Positions 17,402 to 25,498 of a DNA stretch of 64,000 nt are shown in pieces. The DNA is from Methanosarcina siciliae T4/M. Its GTDB lineage: Archaea > Halobacteriota > Methanosarcinia > Methanosarcinales > Methanosarcinaceae. The position numbers and the translations under genes were made by a program. The notes below the pieces were generated by a model. That model did not search any database, was not told where the DNA came from, and saw only the letters and a program-made list of their open reading frames with translations. Position 1 is the first letter of the stretch. Every line of letters begins with the position of its first letter. Location: the NCBI RefSeq assembly GCF_000970085.1, contig NZ_CP009506.1, positions 3,410,001 to 3,474,000 of the forward strand, in the 5' to 3' direction.

Positions 17402-17483
17402 AGTGCTATTATTTAAAGATGTTTTATTATTGTTTGTCCTTTTGAAAAAGCAAAAAAGTAAAATTTTTTGTAGAGGTGACTGG

Positions 17484-18248
17484 ATGAAAGTTCTTATATG
17501 TGGTAAAGGAGGCAGTGGCAAGAGTACGATCACTGCCATGCTTGCAAAATCTATGGCTAAAAGAGGTTACAATGTGCTTGTAGTGGACAGTGACGAGTCA
17601 AACTTCGGGCTTCACAGGCAGCTTGGGGTTGGAATGCCCGAAGATTTCATGAATTATCTGGGGGGAAAAAGAAGCCTGGGAGAAAAATTGATGGGGGCAT
17701 ATCAGAGAGGCGATACTTTAAGTCTTTTTGAAAATAAATGGCAAATATCCGACATTCCTGAGGCTTACACTGTAGAAAAAGAGAACATAAAAGTAATGGC
17801 TATCGGCAAAATTCACGATTTCGGGGAAGGTTGCGCCTGTCCTATGGGCGCACTTGCAAGAAATTTACTGACTAATATTGAAACTACATCCGAAGACCTG
17901 ATTCTTGTGGATACGGAAGCAGGGATAGAGCATTTCGGAAGAGGGGTTGAAGAGGGATGCGACATCGTATTAATGGTACTTGATCCGTCTTATGAATCTA
18001 TTCGGCTCTCCGAAAAAATAAGAGAACTTACGGAAAAAGCCGGGAAGCCATTCTATTTTATTCTTAATCGTGTGGATGAAGTGGGAATTCAGTTAATGAT
18101 GGAAGCTTTAGGCAAAACTAATCTCCTGGCTTCAATTCCATCGAGCCCGGAAGTTTTTCAGGCGGGATTTGCCGGAGAGGAGCTAAACGTTGAACTTCCG
18201 GAAATCGAATCGATTTCAGATTTTTTAGTTTCAGGCCCCCAATCTTGA
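17484..18248 (+). CDS. CooC-like MinD/ParA-family ATPase
   Basis: A 254-residue P-loop protein beginning MKVLICGKGGSGKSTITAML (deviant Walker A KGGSGKS), with VLVVDSDESN, a CACPMG segment near residue 125 and LVDTEAGIEHFGRG near 145. This pattern is that of CooC, the nickel-insertion ATPase of carbon monoxide dehydrogenase, and its relatives. ATG 17484 is preceded by GAGGTGA; the frame is open further upstream but without a ribosome-binding site. No CODH gene is adjacent; the partner may be encoded elsewhere. Confidence 0.88.
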   Translation: MKVLICGKGGSGKSTITAMLAKSMAKRGYNVLVVDSDESNFGLHRQLGVGMPEDFMNYLGGKRSLGEKLMGAYQRGDTLSLFENKWQISDIPEAYTVEKENIKVMAIGKIHDFGEGCACPMGALARNLLTNIETTSEDLILVDTEAGIEHFGRGVEEGCDIVLMVLDPSYESIRLSEKIRELTEKAGKPFYFILNRVDEVGIQLMMEALGKTNLLASIPSSPEVFQAGFAGEELNVELPEIESISDFLVSGPQS

Positions 18249-18276
18249 AAGAAAGAAGACAATTTCAATAAGTGAA

Positions 18277-18319
18277 TATTATTAATAAGTGAATATTATT
18301 AATAAGTGAATATTATTAA
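18277..18319. repeat. three tandem 17-bp repeats containing TATTATTAA
   Basis: GAATATTATTAATAAGT is repeated with a 17-bp period (TATTATTAA at 18277, 18294 and 18311; the third copy lacks the last bases). The core equals the half-site of the inverted repeat next to the HxlR gene. The array lies about 200 bp upstream of the flavin reductase start and is probably an operator array. Confidence 0.6.
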
Positions 18320-18515
18320 CTGATTTCTTAGAAATATAGGACTTACAAAGTTGAACTGAAATGTTGAGGGCTTTAAACCATTAAACGCTTAAATGCAGTG
18401 TTTTAAATTGCAGCGTTTACTTATTTGCTTTTGTGCCTGGTGCGTAAGTCCTCTTTTTAAACTTTCAATAGCCTTATTTCAACGATTTAAAAGCTATTCT
18501 TTAACTGGTGGTAAT

Positions 18516-19151
18516 ATGATATTAGAAAATTTTAAAAGAGAATCGCTGATACCCTTGCCGGTGGTATTTATATCCACTATCAGTGAAGATGGTATTCGAA
18601 ATATAGCCCCATATTCTTGTGTTATGCCTGTTTTACGACCACTGGATTTAGTTTGTGTTGCTTCAGCGAAAATGAGAGACACATATGCTAATATCAAAAG
18701 TACGGAAGAGTTTGTTCTTAATATGCCTGGTGTTGACATGGTGGATAAAGTGATACCAACAGCCATGCATGTTCCTTTCAACGTTGATGAATTTGAATTG
18801 GCCGGTTTAAAGGAAAGACCTTCAGAGAAGGTAAAAGCACCAGGAATTGAAGGATGCTATGCATGGATGGAATGCAAACTGCATAGTATACATGAAGAAG
18901 TATACGGTGGCTTCCCTTATCTACTGATTCTTGGTAAAGTTGTACATCTTGAGGTGGAAGATAAAATCTATAACAAGGAAGACGGTTCGTGGGATATGGA
19001 AAAGGCTAAACCCTTGATGATGACAGGATCCGACCGCGGGATGCATTTCGGCACTGCCAGCAATATAGGTAAATTTGAACCTTTTGGAGCTATGTTTGAG
19101 GACGGTAAAGATCCATTATCATGGATGCATAAAGAAAAGGAAATACAATAA
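18516..19151 (+). CDS. flavin reductase-like FMN-binding protein
   Basis: A 211-residue protein of the flavin reductase/DIM6 split-barrel family: PLPVVFISTISEDGIRNIAP, RDTYANIKSTEEFVLNMP, and a long C-terminal part. It binds FMN and may act as a ferric/flavin reductase or flavoredoxin. ATG 18516 has GGTGG upstream; the frame is open 41 codons further back but without a ribosome-binding site. Genes of this family often sit near HxlR regulators, and the tandem HxlR half-sites upstream support such a link. Confidence 0.88.
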   Translation: MILENFKRESLIPLPVVFISTISEDGIRNIAPYSCVMPVLRPLDLVCVASAKMRDTYANIKSTEEFVLNMPGVDMVDKVIPTAMHVPFNVDEFELAGLKERPSEKVKAPGIEGCYAWMECKLHSIHEEVYGGFPYLLILGKVVHLEVEDKIYNKEDGSWDMEKAKPLMMTGSDRGMHFGTASNIGKFEPFGAMFEDGKDPLSWMHKEKEIQ

Positions 19152-19292
19152 TACAGGCACGGTTGTTGTGTAATTATTGGGAATTAGAGTCTTTTGCATC
19201 CAGGTTAAAGCTCTATACCTGTAAATCCCCGTTCTTTGAATCGATAAACCGTAAATGTTGAAGGAATATCTTGCAGGGATTGCGTGATTATA

Positions 19293-19440
19293 GTAAAAAA
19301 CAATTGAAGTCTTTGAAGGCGTGCTGAAAGCGGATGCGAACTTTCAGAAAAAACAGATAATTGTCGAGTATGATGAAAAGAAGGCAGAGCTGAAAGAAGT
19401 TAAGACCGCTATTCGAGAAGCAGGATACGAACCCTTGTAA
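19293..19440 (+). pseudogene. 3' half of an HMA domain gene
   Basis: The frame reads IEVFEGVLKADANFQKKQII, continues VEYDEKKAE, and ends IREAGYEPL before TAA at 19438. This is the C-terminal half of a CopZ-like domain (compare KETGYEPV at 16325). The metal-binding first half is missing. Another decayed duplicate. Confidence 0.7.
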
Positions 19441-19535
19441 TTATCATGTAAATTACATATATCATCTGTTTCAAAGACTAATTATATTAAAAGGCACAAA
19501 TTCTAATTATATGGGTGAAGCTTCTGTTTGAAGAA

Positions 19536-19625
19536 GTTGGTTATAAATTAGCTGGTTATAAATTAGCTGGTTATAAATTAGCTGGTTATAAATTAGTTGG
19601 TTATAAATTAGTTGGTTATAGATAA
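19536..19625 (+). repeat. six 15-bp tandem repeats encoding V/A-GYKL
   Basis: G[C/T]TGGTTATAAATTA is repeated head to tail at 19536, 19551, 19566, 19581 and 19596, with a partial copy at 19611. In the frame of an HMA-like KLLFEEVGYKL, each unit adds AGYKL or VGYKL. This suggests that the AGY motif closing an HMA domain was expanded by slippage. It lies between the HMA remnant and copA. It is not CRISPR: there are no spacers. Confidence 0.75.
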
Positions 19626-19692
19626 AAATTGGAGCTTGGAGGAGTTATACAGCTCCGAGAGTTCCTCAAAAACAGAATAGGTGGCATATCCG

Positions 19693-22536
19693 ATGGAAAT
19701 TACGATAGGAGTTTACGGCATGACCTGTGGTCACTGCCAGAAAAGAGTAGCGGACGCTATTTCTTCTCTTGAGGGCGTGGGGTCCGTAGATGTCAATCTC
19801 GAAGCCGGGAGTGCAACTGTTATTTTTGATCCTGAGAAGGTAAGCCCTGATGATATCAAGGAGGCTGTCCAAAAGGCCGGGTATTCTACAGAACCAGAAG
19901 CAGAAGCTGAAGAGGAAACCCCGGCAGAAATTCCTGAACCTGCCCGGGAAGAAGAAGTCGAAGAAGCTTCCCAGACGTGTCCCCTGACCGAAGCATGTCC
20001 CCTGGGCCCCATGGCAGAAGAAGCGGAAAAAGAAGTATCCCGCATCTCGGGCCAGAAAACAGGTGCCAAAGAAATCACTCTCGGAGTTTCCGGGATGACC
20101 TGCTCGGCCTGTGCCCTGAATATTGAAAAAGTCCTGAAGAAAAAAGAGGGTGTTGACTCCGTAGCCGTTAATCTGGAACTCGGCAGGGCAAAGGTTAGCT
20201 TTGAGCCCTCCATGATCTCTCCAAAGGAAATTGGAGAGGCTATCGAATCCATAGGATATAAAGTCGAAAAAGATAAAGTAACCCTGAACCTCCAGGGCAT
20301 GAGCTGTGCTTCATGTGCTGCAAATATTGAGAAAATTCTCAATAAAACCGATGGCGTAATTTCGGTTTCCGTAAATTTTCCGCTTGAAAAAGCTTTTGTG
20401 GAATTTGACTCCTCCCGCATCTCTGTCCGGGAAATAATTGCTGCAGTTCAGGGAATCGGGTATGGGGCTTCGGCTCAGGCCGAAACCGTGGAGTACGAAG
20501 ACAGAGAACAGGTCTCAAGGGAAGCTGAGATCCGAAGACAGAAAAATAACCTGATAGTTGCTCTTTTGCTGGGGATTCCCATCTCTCTGGGAAACATGAG
20601 CATGATGCTTCCTTTCCTCTCGTTTGTGCCCCCAATCTTTTCCAACCCGATGGTACTGTTTGTACTGTCTACCCTTGTCCTGCTTTTTCCGGGCAGGCAG
20701 TTCTTTGTCGGGACTTTCAAGGGCTTCAAGCATGGCGTAACTGATATGAACCTGCTGATTGCTGCCGGGACTGGATCGGCTTATCTTATCAGTGTAGCGT
20801 CAACTTTCCTTGACCTGGGGCCGGGATACAACTCTCTCTATTATGACACCGTTGCTTTCCTGATAATTTTCATAGTCTTTGGCAGGTACCTTGAAGCAAG
20901 AGCCAGAGGTCGGACTTCGGAAGCCATCCGAAAACTAATGGGGTTAAGGGCTAAAACCTCCAGGATCCTTGTAGACGGCGAAGAAAAAGAGGTCACTGTG
21001 GAAGAGGTCGTTGTCGGTGACATTGTTGTGGTCCGTCCCGGGGAAAAGATACCGGTTGACGGGATTGTAGTTGAAGGCAGCTCCGCAATAGACGAGTCCA
21101 TGATTACCGGGGAGAGCATTCCGGTTGAAAAAGGTACGGGGGACACGGTTATTGGGGCTACCCTTAACAAAACAGGGTCTTTCAGGTTCAGGGCTACAAA
21201 GGTCGGAGCCGATACAGCCCTTGCCCAGATAATCAGGCTTGTAGAAGCAGCCCAGACCAGCAAGGCTCCAATCCAGAGGATCGCAGATGTTTTTGCCGGC
21301 AACTTCATCGTAGCCGTCCATATAATTGCCCTTCTGGCTTTCTTCTTCTGGTTTTTCATCGGTTACTGGCGTTACGGGGTAGGAGAGTCCGCAGACCTCG
21401 GAGGGATAAGTCCCTTCCTTTTCTCCCTGCTTATAGCTATCACTGTCCTTGTAATCTCCTGTCCCTGTGCAGTAGGACTGGCAACCCCTGCAGCCATTAT
21501 GGTCGGGACCGGCAAAGGTGCAGAAAACGGGATTCTGATCAAAGGCGGGGAAGCCCTTGAACAGGCTCATAAACTCAACACTATCGTGTTTGACAAAACC
21601 GGGACCCTGACAGAAGGCACTCCGAAACTTACTGACGTATTTGCAGTTTCCGGCCGCGAAGAAAACGAAGTACTTTTTATTGCCGCAACGGCTGAAAAAG
21701 GATCCGAGCACCCACTGGGAGAGGCCATCGTAAGAGGTGCAGAGGACAGGAAAATCAGCCTTACCGAGGCAAAAAACTTCCGTTCGATTCCCGGAAAAGG
21801 AATCGAAGCCTACATTGAAAACCAGAAGATTCTGCTCGGGACCCGCAAACTCATGGAAGAAAGCTCGATTCCTTTTGAGGGCCTGGAAGCTGAGATGCGC
21901 ACATTTGAAGAGCACGGGAAAACTGCAATGCTTGTAGCTTCAGGGGACGAAGCCATAGGGCTTGTTGCGGTTGCCGATACTCTGAAGGAGAACTCTAAAG
22001 AGGCAGTCGAGACCCTGAAGAAAATGGGCATCGAAGTAGTTATGATAACCGGAGATAACGCAATCACAGCCGGGGCAATTGCAGATGAGGTCGGGATCCC
22101 GAGAGTGCTTGCCGAGGTGCTGCCCGAAGACAAAGCAAACGAAATCAAAAAGCTCCAGGTGGAAGGCAAACTCGTCGGTATGGTAGGCGACGGCATTAAT
22201 GATGCCCCTGCCCTCATTCAGTCCGACGTGGGAATCGCTATGGGGGCGGGTACGGATGTGGCAATGGAATCGGCAAAAATAGTGCTTATAAAAAATGATC
22301 CTAAAGATGTGGTCGCAGCGCTTAAGCTGAGCCGGCTTACCATTAATAAGATCAAGCAAAATCTGACCTGGGCCTTCGGATACAATACGATAGGCATCCC
22401 TATTGCAGCAGGAATCCTGTACCCCATTTTCGATCAGATTTTGATTACACCGGCATTGGCCGCCGCTTTCATGGCATTGAGTTCGGTTTCCGTAACAACC
22501 AATTCCCTGCTGATGAAAAGAAGCAGGATTAAATAA
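19693..22536 (+). CDS. copA: Cu(I)-exporting P1B-type ATPase with three N-terminal HMA domains
   Basis: A 947-residue copper ATPase. It has three metal-binding HMA domains (GMTCGHC near residue 10, GMTCSAC near 135, GMSCASC near 203), the first two separated by an acidic linker with a CPLTEACPLG segment. Eight predicted membrane helices follow, with the TGES actuator loop, the CPC transport site near 590, phosphorylation site DKTGTLTEG near 633 and GDGIND near 832. ATG 19693 is preferred because AGGTGG lies about 10 nt upstream; GTG 19681 falls within it. The upstream 3.5 kb carries several broken duplicates of its HMA modules. Confidence 0.97.
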   Translation: MEITIGVYGMTCGHCQKRVADAISSLEGVGSVDVNLEAGSATVIFDPEKVSPDDIKEAVQKAGYSTEPEAEAEEETPAEIPEPAREEEVEEASQTCPLTEACPLGPMAEEAEKEVSRISGQKTGAKEITLGVSGMTCSACALNIEKVLKKKEGVDSVAVNLELGRAKVSFEPSMISPKEIGEAIESIGYKVEKDKVTLNLQGMSCASCAANIEKILNKTDGVISVSVNFPLEKAFVEFDSSRISVREIIAAVQGIGYGASAQAETVEYEDREQVSREAEIRRQKNNLIVALLLGIPISLGNMSMMLPFLSFVPPIFSNPMVLFVLSTLVLLFPGRQFFVGTFKGFKHGVTDMNLLIAAGTGSAYLISVASTFLDLGPGYNSLYYDTVAFLIIFIVFGRYLEARARGRTSEAIRKLMGLRAKTSRILVDGEEKEVTVEEVVVGDIVVVRPGEKIPVDGIVVEGSSAIDESMITGESIPVEKGTGDTVIGATLNKTGSFRFRATKVGADTALAQIIRLVEAAQTSKAPIQRIADVFAGNFIVAVHIIALLAFFFWFFIGYWRYGVGESADLGGISPFLFSLLIAITVLVISCPCAVGLATPAAIMVGTGKGAENGILIKGGEALEQAHKLNTIVFDKTGTLTEGTPKLTDVFAVSGREENEVLFIAATAEKGSEHPLGEAIVRGAEDRKISLTEAKNFRSIPGKGIEAYIENQKILLGTRKLMEESSIPFEGLEAEMRTFEEHGKTAMLVASGDEAIGLVAVADTLKENSKEAVETLKKMGIEVVMITGDNAITAGAIADEVGIPRVLAEVLPEDKANEIKKLQVEGKLVGMVGDGINDAPALIQSDVGIAMGAGTDVAMESAKIVLIKNDPKDVVAALKLSRLTINKIKQNLTWAFGYNTIGIPIAAGILYPIFDQILITPALAAAFMALSSVSVTTNSLLMKRSRIK

Positions 22537-22727
22537 GTTCAGGGCAGATATTTTTGAAGCTGAATAAATCAGGGGCAAGTTTGAATAAAAGAAAAGCCGG
22601 AAAACAAATGCATGAGGGATATCTTCTTGAACTTTCCTGCATGTATGTTTTAAATATTCTTCCAATGAACCGGCTGAAGGTTAAGTTATCGGAAATTCCC
22701 AATACTCAGTAGCTGATGGTGAATTAT

Positions 22728-22979
22728 ATGGTTAAATTCGGATCCAAAGACAAAAGGACCAGACTCGTGTTTATCTCAAGTATCGCCACCTCGTTGGTGT
22801 TGATGAACCTCTTTCTGCTTGGGACTCTGTTAGTCAACCTGCATCAGGGAGAAGCCTCCTACACTATGGTAGACATAGCTGCAGGTTCTATCTTTGTTCT
22901 TGTGATCACCATGATAATTTCCCTTTCCATCTGGCCCAGGATAATTGATAGGCTTGAAAGCAGAGAAAAAAAAAAGTAA
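22728..22979 (+). CDS. small two-helix membrane protein
   Basis: An 83-residue protein with two hydrophobic segments (about 15-37 and 50-70) and charged ends (MVKFGSKDKRTR; ESREKKK). GGTGA 5 nt before ATG 22728 favours that start over ATG 22716. It follows copA in the same direction after about 190 bp. Function not recognised. Confidence 0.65.
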   Translation: MVKFGSKDKRTRLVFISSIATSLVLMNLFLLGTLLVNLHQGEASYTMVDIAAGSIFVLVITMIISLSIWPRIIDRLESREKKK

Positions 22980-23034
22980 TGAACATCAATTAAGTTACCA
23001 ATTGATTTATATAATAGCGAATTTACCTGCTGTC

Positions 23035-23229
23035 ATGAACAACGGCAGTATCAGAGCAAATATTAAAGAAGGACTGAAAGTGGGAATTGTCTTAAAGCAG
23101 GACCAGAGAACCGGGAAAATCACCCGTGGTGTTGTAAAGAGAATTTTGACCAATTCTTCGACTCATCCGCATGGGATAAAAGTTCAATTAGCGAACGGGC
23201 AGGTTGGAAGGGTTAAGGAAATTTATTAA
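23035..23229 (+). CDS. YwbE-family (DUF2196) small protein
   Basis: A 64-residue basic protein: IRANIKEGLKVGIVLKQDQR, then TGKITRGVVKRILTNSSTHPHGI, and an end in VGRVKEIY. This is the YwbE/DUF2196 pattern of uncharacterised small proteins found in bacteria and methanogens. The frame is open upstream into the preceding gene, but ATG 23035 starts the conserved domain. Function unknown. Confidence 0.85.
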   Translation: MNNGSIRANIKEGLKVGIVLKQDQRTGKITRGVVKRILTNSSTHPHGIKVQLANGQVGRVKEIY

Positions 23230-23554
23230 AAAGTTGTGATCCATTCCTTTCTAAACAACAGATGTTGATTTCATATTGATAAAAAGGCTATTCTAAGCAG
23301 GCGAAAAATGCACATCAAATAACCTTCCTTAGTCAAGATCCTGCTTATAGCTTCAGGACAAGCTTAGTAAATGGCAAGAGTACCTTCACGCATAAGCATA
23401 ATAACGAAACAAAAGGGATTCAGTTTATACCCGATTTTCCTCGAAAAAAAGAAGAATTGTAATCTTTGAAAATCTACCCTCTCAGCCTGCGTTTGTTTTA
23501 TGAAAATACGGCTCTAAAGAAGCTGTTATCCTCTATACGAGTCACAAAAGAACA
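23230..23554. other. intergenic with one copy of an ~80-bp dispersed repeat
   Basis: The stretch 23231-23312 resembles 25047-25128 (shared blocks such as ctattc(t/c)aagcaggcgaaaaatg and aaaagtt(g/a)tg). The two copies are in direct orientation and flank the membrane-protein pair between them. Otherwise nothing recognised; a 68-codon frame at 23466 has no support. Confidence 0.5.
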
Positions 23555-24132
23555 TTACAACTGTAATATCATACGTGCTGAAAGAATGTATGAGGCATTT
23601 AGTATTGCTTCTCCTACAAAAACTCCCAATAGGCACTTAAATATATTTACTCTTAAGGTAGATCCAACATAAATTATTAAGTCTGTTGGGACAAGAGGGA
23701 AAAAACTCCAGGCTACAATGATCGGAATCCCATGGTCTTTGAATCCATTTCTTATTTTTTTAACGTATTTTTCATATCTGATTTCAAAATATAAATCAAA
23801 GCCTATATACCTAGAAAAATAATATACAAGAGTAGATGAAACCATTATTCCTAGCATGTTCAATATAAAAAGCTCGACAGGGTTGAATATAATAATTCCT
23901 GCTAGTAGAAGAGGAGTAGAGGGAACCATGGTAAGCCCTCTAAAAGATAATAAAAGGAAATATATTATAAGAACAGCCAGGTAATGATCTTTAACTAAGT
24001 TTTTAAGGAAAAGTAGATTAATTTTATCCGGAAAAATGATGTACAACATCATTCCTCCTATAACCACGAGTATCCATATAAAAAAAATAGTTTTTTTTGT
24101 CTCGTATTAGGGTTATTTAATTCTATTTTCAT
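23555..24132 (-). pseudogene. VTT/TVP38-type (DedA-like) membrane protein with a frameshift
   Basis: From 24067 down the frame encodes an integral membrane protein with TMVPSTPLLLAG and VGEAILNASYIL, typical of VTT-domain (TVP38/TMEM64, DedA-like) proteins. The true start seems to be ATG 24132, with GAGGT nine nt upstream, reading MKIELNNPNTRQKKLFF. A single-base gain in the run of eight T on the coding strand (near 24081-24088) joins it to IWILVVIGGMML and completes the first helix. So one indel separates an intact 192-residue gene from this broken one. A sequencing error or a slippage-prone phase-variable site is also possible. Confidence 0.7.
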
Positions 24133-24143
24133 TTTTCAGACCT

Positions 24144-24863
24144 CTATTTTGGACTTCTCTGACTGATAATACTGGCAGATTGGTCATCTTTAAGAAGTCT
24201 GCTATTGTTTTCAACGATTTGATTTTCTTTCCAGGTGATCGTAAAGATGCAGTCCTGGTTCTGAAAAATTCCATAAAACGTATGAATCGATCGGTCCTGA
24301 GGATGCAGAATATCGTAAACGACAAATGTGATATCAGAATCTTCAAGACCATAGTAATTCTCATAGAGTGAAATCAGGTCCTCTTGAGAAGTTAACGAAG
24401 TATTGTAGTCTGAAGCAAATTCCTCATTTGAATAGGTGCGTAAATTAAATATTTTTGAGTCGTTTATCTCACCTTGAAACATTAAGCTAGATGAGTTTAA
24501 ACTAGATGAGTCATTTTGGGAAATGATTCCATAAAACGTAGAGATCGAGTTATTATTAGGATTTTTTAGTTTACTAAATGTAACAACCCGAATGTCAGAG
24601 TTTTTAGCCCCATAATGCGCTTTGAAAAGTGAAATAAAATTGTCCTGTGGAGTTAGCGATGTATTAAAATGTTTTGCTGCAAATTCTTCTTTTGAATAAA
24701 CTTGATAATCAAAGTTATTAGATTCAGATCCGCTCCACTTAAACAATAAATGGGCATAGGTATTTAGAAAAATAGGAAAGGATACTATCAAAAGACCAGT
24801 TATAAAAACGAGTAAAGAAATAATTAAAAATGTGTAGGTAAATATTTTTAGGGCTTTTTTCAT
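24144..24863 (-). CDS. membrane-anchored extracytoplasmic protein with an internal duplication
   Basis: A 239-residue protein with an N-terminal hydrophobic anchor (about 8-30) and a Ser/Asn-rich exterior. Two related halves follow: YSKEEFAAKHFNTSLTPQDN near 56 and YSNEEFASDYNTSLTSQEDL near 145. Each is followed by GxxxSDI and a STFYGI or HTFYGI motif. It is 11 bp upstream of the VTT protein's start on the same strand and probably forms an operon with it. No known family recognised; the duplication argues that it is a real gene. Confidence 0.7.
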   Translation of the reverse strand: MKKALKIFTYTFLIISLLVFITGLLIVSFPIFLNTYAHLLFKWSGSESNNFDYQVYSKEEFAAKHFNTSLTPQDNFISLFKAHYGAKNSDIRVVTFSKLKNPNNNSISTFYGIISQNDSSSLNSSSLMFQGEINDSKIFNLRTYSNEEFASDYNTSLTSQEDLISLYENYYGLEDSDITFVVYDILHPQDRSIHTFYGIFQNQDCIFTITWKENQIVENNSRLLKDDQSASIISQRSPK

Positions 24864-25498
24864 TTACTGATCTTCCAATTGATTGATATGGTTCCATACT
24901 CGTTGTCACCCATAATATGAAATAGAATTTATATTTTTCTATTTGTTCGGTTGAGTTGCAAAAAAATTATAAAATGGACTCAGTGAAATAAGCAGAAATT
25001 TAAAAGTCAGCATATCCAGTAAACCCCCCTTCTTAAAACACTATAAAAAAGTTATGCTCCATTTCTATATAAACATCATCTGCTGACGTTATTTTGATCA
25101 AAAAGCTATTCCAAGCAGGCGAAAAATGAAAAAAAAGATAATTGCAGAAGCAAACACGCCAATTGTAAAGTATAGTAAATTTTTTATTTTTCCGGGCAGA
25201 TTTTCAGTGTTAAAATTATCTATTATGAATTCCAGGAGGGACGGGCCAGCAGGATACATCCTCACTTTGAAATGTTATTAAATAATTTAAGATTTTTGCT
25301 TTTAATATGACTTTTCGATTCCGGACCAGATTCTATCCCATCCTGCGTCATTTTCCTGATGGTTAGCAGCTTGAACAAGAAATAATGGATTCTGGTGTAA
25401 TCAAAAAATGTTAAGGAAAGTGATAATCTCTTCCACTGCTTATTCAGGTAATCCTTTCTTTATTTTTGACATCACATTCTCATCGATACGAGAGCACA
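24864..25498. other. A/T-rich intergenic region with second copy of the dispersed repeat
   Basis: Gene-free. Contains the second copy (about 25047-25128) of the repeat also seen at 23231, plus spacer DNA. No RNA or protein gene recognised. Confidence 0.5.

Noticed and set aside
19536..19625. CRISPR-like array
   Set aside because: Units are 15 bp and contiguous with no spacers; they code in frame for a pentapeptide repeat.
19731..20420. 229-codon antisense frame within copA
   Set aside because: Shadow of a strongly coding plus-strand gene; composition is Ser-rich codon mirror and no ribosome-binding site is present.
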